A stretch of DNA of 44,073 nucleotides from Xylanibacter caecicola (GTDB lineage Bacteria; Bacteroidota; Bacteroidia; Bacteroidales; Bacteroidaceae), in the NCBI RefSeq assembly GCF_013166515.1, contig NZ_JABKKJ010000022.1, positions 1-44,073 on the forward strand. Direction: 5' to 3'. Position numbers and translations under genes: made by a program. Below, piece by piece: positions 16,751 through 25,473 of the stretch. The notes beneath the pieces were generated by a model. That model saw nothing but the letters and a program-made list of their open reading frames with translations, made no database searches and was not told where the DNA came from. Each line of letters starts with the position of its first letter. Position 1 is the stretch's first letter.

Positions 16751-19700
16751 TTATGCTTCTTCGCTCCAATCCATCTTGCTCATGCGTACATAGCTCTGAT
16801 AACGCTTCTTAGCCATGTCTTCGCAAGCCTTGAACAGGTCGGCAGCCTCGTTGGGGAACTGCTTCATAACTGAGAGGAAGCGAACCTCGCCCTTAAGATA
16901 ATCCTGGAAGTTCTCCCATGCCGGAGCCTTAGAGTCGAGCGTGAACGGATTCTTGCCTTCCTCCTCGAGAGCCGGGTTGAAGCGCCACAGGTGCCAGTAA
17001 CCGCAAGCTACGGCTGCTGCCTCTTCTGCCTGTGCCTTGCCCATGCCCTTCTTCAAGCCGTGGTTGATACAAGGTGCGTATGCGATGATGATTGACGGTC
17101 CGGGATAAGCCTCAGCCTCGCGGATTGCCTTAAGGCACTGAGCCTGATCAGCACCCATTGCAATCTGTGCAACGTATACATATCCGTAGGTTGTTGCAAT
17201 CATACCGAGATCCTTCTTGCGAACGCGCTTACCTGAAGCTGCGAACTTGGCGATAGCGCCGAGCGGAGTAGCCTTAGAAGACTGACCACCTGTATTTGAG
17301 TAAACCTCTGTATCGAGTACGAGGATGTTTACATCTTCGCCGGAAGCGATAACGTGGTCGAGACCGCCGTAACCGATGTCATAAGAAGCACCGTCACCAC
17401 CGATAATCCACTGTGAACGCTTAACGAGATAGTGGTCGAGCTCCTTGAGCTTCATACATGTCTCGCAACCCTTCTCAGCACCGGCAGCGATGAACGGACG
17501 AAGTTTTGCAGCAGCAGCCTTTGAAGCATCTGCATCGTCCTTGCCAGCCAGCCACTCTTCAGCGGCAGCCTTGTATTCAGCCGGGCACTCAGGATGTGCG
17601 GTAGCGTCTTTCAACAGTTCTGCAATGCGTGCACGCATCTTCTTGTTTGCCAGTGTCATACCGAGACCGAACTCGCAGAAGTCCTCGAACAGTGAGTTTG
17701 CCCATGCGGGACCCTGTCCCTTCTCGTTTGTTGTATAAGGAGTTGAAGGTATTGAACCTGAATAGATTGAAGAACAACCTGTAGCGTTTGCAACAATCTC
17801 ACGGTCGCCGAAGAGCTGTGAAATCAGCTTAACGTAAGGAGTCTCACCACAACCGGAGCATGCGCCGGAGAATTCGAAGAGCGGAGTTGCGAACTGAGAG
17901 TTCTTCGGGCTCTGCTTGATGTCAACCAGATCCTGCTTGCTCTTGACATTCTTAACGCAATATTCCCAGTTGGCAGCCTCATCGAGTTCGCCTTCCAGCG
18001 GAACCATCTGAAGAGCCTTGCCACCTGCCTTAGGATTACCCGGACAAACGTCAACACAGTTGCCGCAACCCAGACAGTCCATAACGCCAACCTGCATGCG
18101 GAACTTCATGCCCTTGAGTGCAGCCGGAGCCTTGATGTCGAGTGTTGTAGCGTTGATACCTGCAGCCTCTGTCTCGTCCATAACGAACGGACGGATACAA
18201 GCGTGAGGACAAACGTATGCACACTTGTTACACTGGATACAGTTCTCGGGTGTCCATGTAGGAACGAATGCTGCCACACCGCGCTTCTCGTAAGCGGCTG
18301 TGCCCTGCGGCCATGTGCCGTCTTCGATGCCCTTGAATGCAGATACGGGCAGCAAGTCGCCGTTCTGTGCGTTGATAGGACGTACAACCTCGTTGATGAA
18401 TGCAGGGTCGTTGTTCTCCTTAACTGCGTCAGCAGGCAGGTTAGACCATGCAGCGTCAACAACAAGTTCCTTGTACTCGCCGCCGCGGTCAACAGCAGCA
18501 TAGTTCTTGTCAACAACGTCCTGACCCTTCTTGCCGTAAGACTTGACGATGAACTTCTTCATCTGTTCTACAGCCAGGTCTACAGGAATAACACCTGTAA
18601 TGCGGAAGAACGCACTCTGGAGGATAGTGTTGGTGCGGTTGCCCAGACCAATCTCCTGTGCTATCTTGGTGGCGTTGATGTAGTATACCTTAATATTATT
18701 GTCTGCGAAATACTTCTTTACCTTGTTCGGCAGGTTTGCAACAAGTGTGTCGCCCTCCCATATTGTGTTGAGAAGGAATGTACCGTTCTTGCGCAGACCG
18801 CGTGTCACGTCGTACATGTTGAGGTAAGCCTGTACGTGGCAAGCCACGAAGTTAGGTGTGTTTACCAGATATGTAGAGCGGATAGGCGTGTCGCCGAAAC
18901 GCAGGTGAGAGCATGTGAAACCTCCGGACTTCTTCGAGTCGTAAGAGAAGTATGCCTGGCAGTGCTTGTTTGTGTTGTCGCCAATAATCTTCACAGAGTT
19001 CTTGTTTGCACCTACAGTACCGTCTGCACCGAGTCCGTAGAACTTAGCCTCGAACATACCTTCGCCGCCGAGAGCAATCTCTTCTTTCTTGGGAAGTGAT
19101 GTGAATGTCACGTCGTCTACGATACCGAGAGTGAAGTGATTCTTCGGTTCGTTGAGTGCAAGGTTTTCGTATACTGAGATAATCTGTGAAGGTGTCGTGT
19201 CGTTTGAGCCGAGACCGTAGCGTCCGCCAACGATAACAGGAGCGTTTTCTACGCCGTAGAATGCTTCCTTGACATCAAGATACAGAGGTTCTCCGTTTGC
19301 TCCCGGTTCTTTTGTACGGTCGAGAACGGCGATGCGCTTTGTTGTCTTGGGCACTGCAGCGAGCAGGTGCTTTACAGAGAACGGACGGTAGAGGTGTACT
19401 GAAACGAGACCTACCTTCTCGCCCTGGGCTGTCAGGTAGTCAATAGCCTCGCGTGCTGCCTCAGAAGCAGAACCCATCAGGATGATAACGCGGTCTGCAT
19501 CTTCTGCTCCGTAATAGTTGAACAGTCCGTACTTGCGACCTGTAATCTCCGAAATCTTCTCCATATATTCCTCTACGATAGCAGGAACTGCATCGTAATA
19601 AGAATTGCAAGACTCACGGTGTGTGAAGAATGTATCCGGATTTTCTGCCATACCGCGTGCAACAGGGTGCTCGGGTGTGAGGGCGCGGCTGCGGAACTCT

Positions 19701-20308
19701 GCCAGTGCCTGCTGGTCTACCAGCGGAGCGAGGTCGTCGTTCTCGAGCATCTCTATCTTCTGGATCTCATGAGATGTGCGGAAACCGTCGAAGAAGTTTA
19801 CGAACGGTACGCGGCTCTTGATTGTTGCGAGGTGTGCAACACCAGCCAAGTCCATAACTTCCTGTACGGAACCCTCTGCCAACATTGCAAAACCTGTCTG
19901 ACGGGTTGACATAACGTCCTGATGATCGCCGAAGATACACAGTGAGTGAGAAGCCAGTGTACGTGCCGATACATGGAACACGCAGGGCAGGAACTCGCCG
20001 GCAATCTTGTACATGTTAGGTATCATCAGCAACAAACCCTGTGATGCTGTGTAGGTTGACGTCAGGGCACCTGCCTGCAGAGAACCGTGAACGGCACCTG
20101 CTGCACCGCCTTCAGACTGCATTTCCTGTACGAGAACGGTCTCGCCGAAGATGTTCTTACGACCTTGAGCAGCCCATTCGTCCACATACTCTGCCATTGT
20201 AGACGACGGAGTGATGGGGTAGATGGCTGCAACCTCCGAGAACATATACGAGATATGTGCTGCGGCCTGGTTGCCATCACAAGTAATAAACTTTTTTTCT
20301 TTTGCCAT
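16751..20308 (-). CDS. nifJ: Pyruvate:ferredoxin (flavodoxin) oxidoreductase
   Basis: Single-chain PFOR of 1185 residues, the normal length for the fused bacterial enzyme. It oxidises pyruvate with CoA to acetyl-CoA and CO2, reducing ferredoxin, in the cytoplasm of anaerobes. The N-terminal domain carries the P-I-T-P-S-S-x-M-A-E pyruvate/TPP-binding signature. A central ferredoxin module has two 4Fe-4S motifs, CIQCNKCAYVCP and CLGCGNCVDVCP. The C-terminal TPP domain has C-S-G-C-G-E-T-P, G-C-S-S-I-Y and G-G-D-G-A-S-Y-D-I-G-Y-G-G. All expected cysteines are present. The start MAKEKKFITCDGN is standard. I found no clear TAnnTTTG promoter immediately upstream, so transcription may start further back. 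Codon use is highly biased, consistent with an abundant enzyme. Confidence 0.97.
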   Translation of the reverse strand: MAKEKKFITCDGNQAAAHISYMFSEVAAIYPITPSSTMAEYVDEWAAQGRKNIFGETVLVQEMQSEGGAAGAVHGSLQAGALTSTYTASQGLLLMIPNMYKIAGEFLPCVFHVSARTLASHSLCIFGDHQDVMSTRQTGFAMLAEGSVQEVMDLAGVAHLATIKSRVPFVNFFDGFRTSHEIQKIEMLENDDLAPLVDQQALAEFRSRALTPEHPVARGMAENPDTFFTHRESCNSYYDAVPAIVEEYMEKISEITGRKYGLFNYYGAEDADRVIILMGSASEAAREAIDYLTAQGEKVGLVSVHLYRPFSVKHLLAAVPKTTKRIAVLDRTKEPGANGEPLYLDVKEAFYGVENAPVIVGGRYGLGSNDTTPSQIISVYENLALNEPKNHFTLGIVDDVTFTSLPKKEEIALGGEGMFEAKFYGLGADGTVGANKNSVKIIGDNTNKHCQAYFSYDSKKSGGFTCSHLRFGDTPIRSTYLVNTPNFVACHVQAYLNMYDVTRGLRKNGTFLLNTIWEGDTLVANLPNKVKKYFADNNIKVYYINATKIAQEIGLGNRTNTILQSAFFRITGVIPVDLAVEQMKKFIVKSYGKKGQDVVDKNYAAVDRGGEYKELVVDAAWSNLPADAVKENNDPAFINEVVRPINAQNGDLLPVSAFKGIEDGTWPQGTAAYEKRGVAAFVPTWTPENCIQCNKCAYVCPHACIRPFVMDETEAAGINATTLDIKAPAALKGMKFRMQVGVMDCLGCGNCVDVCPGNPKAGGKALQMVPLEGELDEAANWEYCVKNVKSKQDLVDIKQSPKNSQFATPLFEFSGACSGCGETPYVKLISQLFGDREIVANATGCSSIYSGSIPSTPYTTNEKGQGPAWANSLFEDFCEFGLGMTLANKKMRARIAELLKDATAHPECPAEYKAAAEEWLAGKDDADASKAAAAKLRPFIAAGAEKGCETCMKLKELDHYLVKRSQWIIGGDGASYDIGYGGLDHVIASGEDVNILVLDTEVYSNTGGQSSKATPLGAIAKFAASGKRVRKKDLGMIATTYGYVYVAQIAMGADQAQCLKAIREAEAYPGPSIIIAYAPCINHGLKKGMGKAQAEEAAAVACGYWHLWRFNPALEEEGKNPFTLDSKAPAWENFQDYLKGEVRFLSVMKQFPNEAADLFKACEDMAKKRYQSYVRMSKMDWSEEA

Positions 20309-20348
20309 TTTAATAAAATATTAATGTTAGTGTACTGTGTTTTTATGT

Positions 20349-21536
20349 TTAAAAAAGAAATCCCAATAACCATAAAGGTATCTGGTTTCCTTTTCCCACT
20401 TCTGTATTATACCGTGCATATATGACGTCCTGGCTTATTCTTGTCTTGCCGGAATTGTTTGCATCGCATATCTTAAATCTCTTTGTGCCGTCCACTACAT
20501 AGAAGTTGTCCTTGCTCCCCTGATTTACCTTGTGGTCTTTCCACATGGAGTTGACGAAGAAAGTCTCCATTACATCCTGTCTTTTAATCTGTATGGGGTA
20601 AATGGCATACATGAGATTGGTGTTGTGCATCATTACCTTCGACGGCTTTTTTGGAAAAGACTGTCCCTCGGGGTATATGATGTTTATCAGTCTTGCATCG
20701 GCAAGATATTTGATATAGTTCATCACTGTTGCACGGCTTGTTTCTATATCGATTGCCAACTGGCTGATATTGGGGGCTTTCAATCCGTTTACCGCCAGCT
20801 GGTAGAACAGTTTCTTTATTTTCGTAAGATATTTCAGTTCTATCTGTTTTATCAGCAGAATGTCCACTTCTGTCATCATATTCATTGTCTTGAGCAGGTT
20901 CTCCGAAAAGTTGCGATGCTCAAGAAAGAACGGGTAAAAACCATGATGCAGGTAGTCTTCGAAATATTTTAGAGGAGATACGTGGGGCAATATGGTACGT
21001 ACAATCTGTTCGTGGTTGCCCAATATTTCATCAAGAGAATATGCCGGAAAGTTCTTTCCTGTCTGAAGGTTGATAAATTCGCGGAAAGAGAAGCCGCGCA
21101 GATTGTAGCTCTTTACTATTCCGTTCAGTTCCGGATTTTCCTCTTTCAGACGCATTACGCTGCTTCCCGTGAATACTATCTTAAGATAGGGGTACAAATC
21201 GTAACACATTCTCAGCTCCTTGCTCCATTCTGGTTCTTTGAAAACCTGGTCTATAAGCAGCACTTTGCCCCCTCTCTTGTAGAACTCCCCTGCAAAGTTG
21301 GCTATGCCCCTTCCTTGAAAATAGAAGTTGTTCATGTTTATATACAGACACTGCCCGTCGTTTGCCGGAAAGTATTTCTTTGCATATTGAAGAAGGAATG
21401 TTGTCTTGCCAATTCCGCGCGTCCCTTTGATGCCGATCATACGGTCGTTCCAGTTTATTTCATCCATAAGCATGCGATGAACCGGAGCGTTCGTGTGCTC
21501 GACTAAATATTTGTGCGTGCGAAAGAAAGCGTCCAT
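20349..21536 (-). CDS. AAA-family ATPase (AAA_14/DUF4143 type)
   Basis: A 395-residue member of the large prokaryotic ATPase family with an N-terminal AAA_14 domain and C-terminal DUF4143-like region. Walker A is GTRGIGKT (38-45). The Walker B segment reads LLIDQV (93-98), where the family usually has D-E; Glu is replaced by Gln (codon CAG). Sensor-1 F-T-G-S-S follows near 133-137. A winged-helix-like stretch around residues 255-295 (A-P-N-I-S-Q-L-A-I-D-I-E-T-S) fits the DNA-binding part of such proteins. Function of the family is poorly defined; members have been proposed to be mobile or toxin-antitoxin-like. It has its own promoter and is unrelated to neighbouring nifJ. Confidence 0.82.
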   Translation of the reverse strand: MDAFFRTHKYLVEHTNAPVHRMLMDEINWNDRMIGIKGTRGIGKTTFLLQYAKKYFPANDGQCLYINMNNFYFQGRGIANFAGEFYKRGGKVLLIDQVFKEPEWSKELRMCYDLYPYLKIVFTGSSVMRLKEENPELNGIVKSYNLRGFSFREFINLQTGKNFPAYSLDEILGNHEQIVRTILPHVSPLKYFEDYLHHGFYPFFLEHRNFSENLLKTMNMMTEVDILLIKQIELKYLTKIKKLFYQLAVNGLKAPNISQLAIDIETSRATVMNYIKYLADARLINIIYPEGQSFPKKPSKVMMHNTNLMYAIYPIQIKRQDVMETFFVNSMWKDHKVNQGSKDNFYVVDGTKRFKICDANNSGKTRISQDVIYARYNTEVGKGNQIPLWLLGFLF

Positions 21537-21561
21537 TACGATTTAATTAGTTTTTCAATTG

Positions 21562-21592
21562 CAAAGATACTATTTTATTCTTTATTTGCAAA
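21562..21592 (-). promoter_or_regulatory. Promoter of the orphan AAA ATPase gene
   Basis: Minus-strand TTTG (21589-21592) and TATCTTTG (21562-21569) are separated by exactly 19 bp, a perfect Bacteroidetes-type promoter 25 nt before the start codon. Confidence 0.8.
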
Positions 21593-22310
21593 CCATACAT
21601 TGCAAAAAAACATTTTTATTGTTGTTATTTCCATATACTTCCGGGAGTAAAGGAAGCAGGGGGATAAAAGATGTAAAGGAGTGAAAGGAGTGGGAAACAA
21701 AAGGTGTCTGCGCTTTCATGATGTAACATATTGTAACGCCATGTTGTATGAACGGTTGCAATGTGTCATGAGGAAAACGTTCGTGGTTTTTTCTGAAAGA
21801 GATGTTAACGCTTCTTAAAACGATGCTTCGCTTGCCAAAACCGCGCGGAAAAGTTTGCGATATGCGCCATTTTGCAGTGCAAAAGGGCGTGTTTTGCATC
21901 CTAAAGTGCGGCATATTGCACCGTAAAGTAGCTACCTTCAGCCCCTAAAACGGCATATATTGCATTGAAAACCGGCATTTTTCATGGCGGAAAAGCACTG
22001 TTTTGTTGCACAGATATGAGATTTGTCACATAACGAATTGATACATAGTGTATTATCTATGCATACTGATTTTGCCCGTCTTTACGGTTTTTCGAGATTT
22101 TATTTTCAAATCTTCTCCGTATATAGAGGATATGGGAAATCAGAAAGAAAGGGAAAAGATGTAATATGTGACAATGTGATTTGTAGTGTCGTGGATATCT
22201 TTTTTTAGAGGTTTGTTAGTTTTGTAAAGACCCATTATGTTTGTTTTAAGGTGTCCCTTCTGCAACGTAAAAATATTCAATCCTTTTTATTAGTTTCACT
22301 TTTTTTGTTA
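21593..22310. other. Non-coding region with ~22-bp periodic tract
   Basis: No gene is convincing over 900 bp (21537-22491). A 110-codon minus-strand frame at 21582-21914 is low in complexity and runs through repeats, so I discount it. From about 21830 to 22010 a motif TTTTGCA(N3-4)AAAA recurs roughly every 22 bp, with units near 21870, 21892, 21914, 21936, 21958, 21979 and 22001. The first is a palindrome, TTTTGCA-G-TGCAAAA (21870-21884). The remainder up to 22310 shows nothing clear. Such tracts may be dispersed repeats in Prevotella, but I could not check. Confidence 0.55.
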
Positions 22311-22311
22311 T

Positions 22312-22395
22312 TACCTTTGCATAAGATAAGCTTCGCCTCAGCAATCTAAAACAAGTTTTATTGCTCTCGGCTTGCATTATCTTTGTTCTAATAAT
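22312..22395 (+). promoter_or_regulatory. Promoter-leader element shared with 27833-27915
   Basis: TACCTTTGCA at 22312-22321 matches the -7 consensus. The next 65 nt resemble those after the promoter at 27833: a C-A-G-C-A-A-T block, then AAACAAGT, then a G-G-C-T-T-G-C-A block. Here AGCAAT and ATTGCT can pair across the AAACAAGT-containing loop. A second -7-like TATCTTTG occurs at 22378-22385. The element precedes the ATP-grasp-like gene at 22492. Confidence 0.5.
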
Positions 22396-22491
22396 CATTG
22401 TTTTATCATGTTCTGGTCGTTGTCGGAATGTATAATCCAATATGATATGAATGGTTTGGTGTTGTTTAATCGGTATAAATATATTTAAGTT

Positions 22492-23571
22492 TTGAAGTTA
22501 CATATTTTTAATCCGGAGCATGATATAGCTCTGGCATACGACAAACGCTATCTGGTTGTGCCTCACGCGGCAAGGGAACTGCGCATGAATTTAGGCTTTA
22601 TCCCGTGTTTGTGGGCAGACGACGGGGATTGTATACTTGTAGATGATGTCCAATATGCCGTAAAGGCGGCGACAAAGCTCGGACGCGGTCATGCCGACGT
22701 GCTGTTTCTGTCGGCAGAACAGCTTAAAGGTGTTGCCTTTGACAAGATTGAGCCGTGGGGGTGGGACCGGTGTATCGCCACTCAGTTGCATGATGCCGGT
22801 GTGTTGGCGGACTTGTTGCCTTCCGAAGACGGTTTGGAACATATCCGTTCGCTTTCAAGCAGGGTGCATACCGGCGGTGCCCTCGATTTTATCCGTGCAG
22901 ACATTGAAGACGACACATGCGGTGAAAGTTTTTATTTTACCACGGCAGAGGATGTAGCCGGATTTATAAATGCAGTCGGCGATGTTGTGGTAAAGGCTCC
23001 GTGGAGCAGCAGCGGTCGCGGACTGAGATATGTCCACGGTGCTTGCAGCGACTCTACGGCGGGCTGGATAGGCAGGACTATATCCGCGCAGGGCGGTGTG
23101 ATGGCAGAGCCTTATTATGATAAGGTGAAAGACTTTGGCATGGAGTTCTTTTCTCATGGCGATGGCAGGGTGGAGTATTGCGGCATTTCTCTCTTTGAAA
23201 CATTGAACGGTGCCTACATGGGGAACATCATTGCCGACGACAAACGCAAACTCGAGGCTCTGCAACGGTTTGTTACGGAAGAGTTAATAAATATTATAAA
23301 ACAAAGGTGTATAAAGTATTTTGAGAGATTGTTCCGTAATAAGTATGAAGGACCTTTCGGGGTGGACATGATGATTGTCGCACGCAAGGATATGGACGGC
23401 TTTGTTGTTCATCCTTGTGTTGAGGTAAATCTGCGTCGTACCATGGGGCATGTCGCCCTTTCGCTGTCCTCATTGGCAGAAGACTCTTCTTATGCAATGC
23501 GCATTGTCCACGATGTGAACTATTGTCTCAAGTTGATTCCTCTGGATAAATATTTTGTAAAGACTTTATGA
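22492..23571 (+). CDS. ATP-grasp-like protein of unknown function (TTG start)
   Basis: A 359-residue Bacteroidales-type protein I cannot name. The N-terminus M-K-L-H-I-F-N-P-E-H-D-I-A-L-A begins at a TTG codon. An in-frame TAA lies two codons upstream and the next Met is about 30 residues in, so TTG is needed to keep this conserved-looking start. Likely ATP-grasp features are V-V-V-K-A-P-W-S-S-S-G-R-G-L (166-178; nucleotide-binding Lys168 and a glycine-rich loop) and E-V-N-L-R-R-T-M-G near 316-324, a typical Mg-ligand E-x-N pattern. It would ligate an acid to an amine or thiol through an acyl-phosphate, but the substrate is unknown. It lies 25 nt before a GH43 gene and may share its transcript. 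Confidence 0.75.
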   Translation: MKLHIFNPEHDIALAYDKRYLVVPHAARELRMNLGFIPCLWADDGDCILVDDVQYAVKAATKLGRGHADVLFLSAEQLKGVAFDKIEPWGWDRCIATQLHDAGVLADLLPSEDGLEHIRSLSSRVHTGGALDFIRADIEDDTCGESFYFTTAEDVAGFINAVGDVVVKAPWSSSGRGLRYVHGACSDSTAGWIGRTISAQGGVMAEPYYDKVKDFGMEFFSHGDGRVEYCGISLFETLNGAYMGNIIADDKRKLEALQRFVTEELINIIKQRCIKYFERLFRNKYEGPFGVDMMIVARKDMDGFVVHPCVEVNLRRTMGHVALSLSSLAEDSSYAMRIVHDVNYCLKLIPLDKYFVKTL

Positions 23572-23596
23572 TTAAAACTATTAATATTAATGATTT

Positions 23597-25240
23597 ATGA
23601 GAAAAACATTATTGTCATGCTTGATGATGCTGCCGTTGCTGTCCGGTGCGCAGTATCGTTCTGACGTGTGGTGTCCCGACAACGGTGACGGAACCTACAC
23701 CAACCCCGTAATAGATGCCGACTATAGTGACCCCGACGTATGTGTTGTCGGTGATGACTATTATATGACGGCAAGTTCTTTCAACTGTATTCCGGGGTTG
23801 CCGATACTTCACTCCAAGGATCTTGTCAATTGGGAGATTATCGGATATGCCTTGAAAAAGCTCGAGCCGGCAGAGAAATTTGACAAGCCTTCGCATGGAA
23901 ACGGTGTGTGGGCTCCGTGCATACGCTATCACAACGGCGAGTTCTACATATATTGGGGCGACCCGGATCATGGCGTGTTTATGGTAAAGACCAAAGACCC
24001 GGCTGGCGAATGGGAAGAGCCGGTGTGTGTCATACCGGGTGAGGGAATGATAGACACGACGCCTCTTTGGGACGAAGACGGTCGCTGTTATCTTGCCAAC
24101 GGTTGGGCAAACAGCCGTTCGCGCTTTGCATCGGTGCTCACCGTGCGTGAACTTAATGCCGAGGGAACAAAGGCGATTGGTGACCCTGTAATTGTTTTTG
24201 ACGGAAACGGAAACGCCAACCGCACCGTTGAAGGTCCTAAGTTTTACAAGCGTGACGGCTGGTATTGGATAATGTGCCCTGCCGGCGGCGTGCCTACAGG
24301 ATTTCAGTTGGCAATGCGCAGCAAGAGTCCTTTCGGACCCTACGAAAGCAAGGTCGTGCTTGCACAGGGCAAGACAAGTGTAAACGGTCCTCATCAGGGC
24401 GGCTGGGTGCATACGTCGCAGGGAGAAGACTGGTTCCTGCACTTCCAGGACAAGGGTTGCTACGGTCGTGTGGTTCATCTTCAGCCTGTTACATGGAAAG
24501 ACAACTGGCCCGTAATGGGTGTTGACAAGGACGGAGATTATTGCGGTGAGCCTGTTCTGAAGTTCCGTAAGCCCAAGACTGCCGCCAAGTCTGTTGTAAT
24601 GAACCCGGTGGAGAGCGATGAGTTCAATTCTCCAAAGTTAGGATTGCAGTGGCAATGGCACGCAAACTATGATCAGAAGTTCGGAATGCCCACGGCTTTC
24701 GGCACATACCGCATATATACGCACAAGGTAAGCGAGAACTTTGTTAATCTGTGGGAAGTTCCCAATCTCCTGTTGCAGAAGACTCCCACGGATAACTTCA
24801 CTGCAACGGCAAAGATACGTTTCACTTCAAAAGACCAGAATCAGCAGGGCGGTATAATCATGATGGGACTTGACTATTCGGCATTGGTGGTGAAAAGAGT
24901 GGGCGACGAATTCCAGTTGCAGCAGATAACATGCCGCAGTGCAGACAAGGGCAAGAAGGAAGATGTCAAGGTGATTGCCACTCTCAAACCTACGGCTGTG
25001 GACAAGATAGACTATCAGCCTGCCATACACGAGGATATTTATCTCAGAATGACCGTCAATGACGGTAAATGTCGTTTCGCTTACAGTAAGAACGGTAAGA
25101 AATACGAGTCTGTAGGCGACGAGTTCAAGATGCGCGAGGGCAAGTGGATAGGTGCCAAGATAGGTTTTGTTGCCATCGAACCGGCGGGAAAGACAAACAG
25201 AGGCTGGATTGATGCCGATTGGTTCAGAGTGACAAAATAA
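23597..25240 (+). CDS. Glycoside hydrolase family 43 beta-xylosidase/arabinofuranosidase-like, secreted
   Basis: A 547-residue enzyme with a signal peptide (about residues 1-18, cleavage near G-A-Q), so periplasmic or outer-surface. The GH43 five-bladed propeller spans about 35-325. The likely catalytic base is Asp45 in Y-S-D-P-D, the pKa modulator Asp153 in I-D-T-T-P, and the acid Glu212 in V-E-G-P. Residues about 335-547 form a beta-sandwich of the GH43 C-terminal type (M-N-P-V-E-S-D-E-F-N-S-P-K-L-G-L-Q-W start), which shapes the active site in beta-xylosidases. It should act on xylo- or arabino-oligosaccharides. The subfamily and exact substrate cannot be set from sequence alone. No SusC/SusD pair is nearby, so it is not in an obvious polysaccharide-utilisation locus. 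Confidence 0.9.
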   Translation: MRKTLLSCLMMLPLLSGAQYRSDVWCPDNGDGTYTNPVIDADYSDPDVCVVGDDYYMTASSFNCIPGLPILHSKDLVNWEIIGYALKKLEPAEKFDKPSHGNGVWAPCIRYHNGEFYIYWGDPDHGVFMVKTKDPAGEWEEPVCVIPGEGMIDTTPLWDEDGRCYLANGWANSRSRFASVLTVRELNAEGTKAIGDPVIVFDGNGNANRTVEGPKFYKRDGWYWIMCPAGGVPTGFQLAMRSKSPFGPYESKVVLAQGKTSVNGPHQGGWVHTSQGEDWFLHFQDKGCYGRVVHLQPVTWKDNWPVMGVDKDGDYCGEPVLKFRKPKTAAKSVVMNPVESDEFNSPKLGLQWQWHANYDQKFGMPTAFGTYRIYTHKVSENFVNLWEVPNLLLQKTPTDNFTATAKIRFTSKDQNQQGGIIMMGLDYSALVVKRVGDEFQLQQITCRSADKGKKEDVKVIATLKPTAVDKIDYQPAIHEDIYLRMTVNDGKCRFAYSKNGKKYESVGDEFKMREGKWIGAKIGFVAIEPAGKTNRGWIDADWFRVTK

Positions 25241-25313
25241 TAATATTCTTGTTTCTTTTGATATAAAGAATAGACTTTGTCAAAAGAATATAGAGTAAAG
25301 TAAGGTAAAACAG

Positions 25314-25380
25314 AGGAAGATAAAAGACGTTTGTCTTGTCGATAAGTACAAAGGCACTGTCTTTTATCTTCCTTGTTTTT
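25314..25380 (+). terminator. Terminator after the GH43 gene
   Basis: Perfect 15-bp stem, AGGAAGATAAAAGAC (25314-25328) with GTCTTTTATCTTCCT (25359-25373), around a 30-nt loop and followed by TGTTTTT. It lies 73 nt past the stop codon. Confidence 0.8.
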
Positions 25381-25433
25381 AGTCACATTGATTACGCGAG
25401 CTTGGGATAAGGACATCCGAATCCGCTATGTAT

Positions 25434-25455
25434 GGACATATCCTTTTATATGTCC
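25434..25455. repeat. Hairpin GGACATAT-CCTTTT-ATATGTCC
   Basis: Perfect 8-bp inverted repeat just past the 3' end of udp. There is no T-tract in the udp direction, so its use as a terminator is uncertain. Confidence 0.5.
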
Positions 25456-25473
25456 AGACTACAACAGGTATTG

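Noticed and set aside
21582..21914. 110-codon minus-strand frame in the gap after the AAA ATPase
   Set aside because: It runs through the 22-bp-periodic tract, shows low complexity, and has no promoter or family motif.
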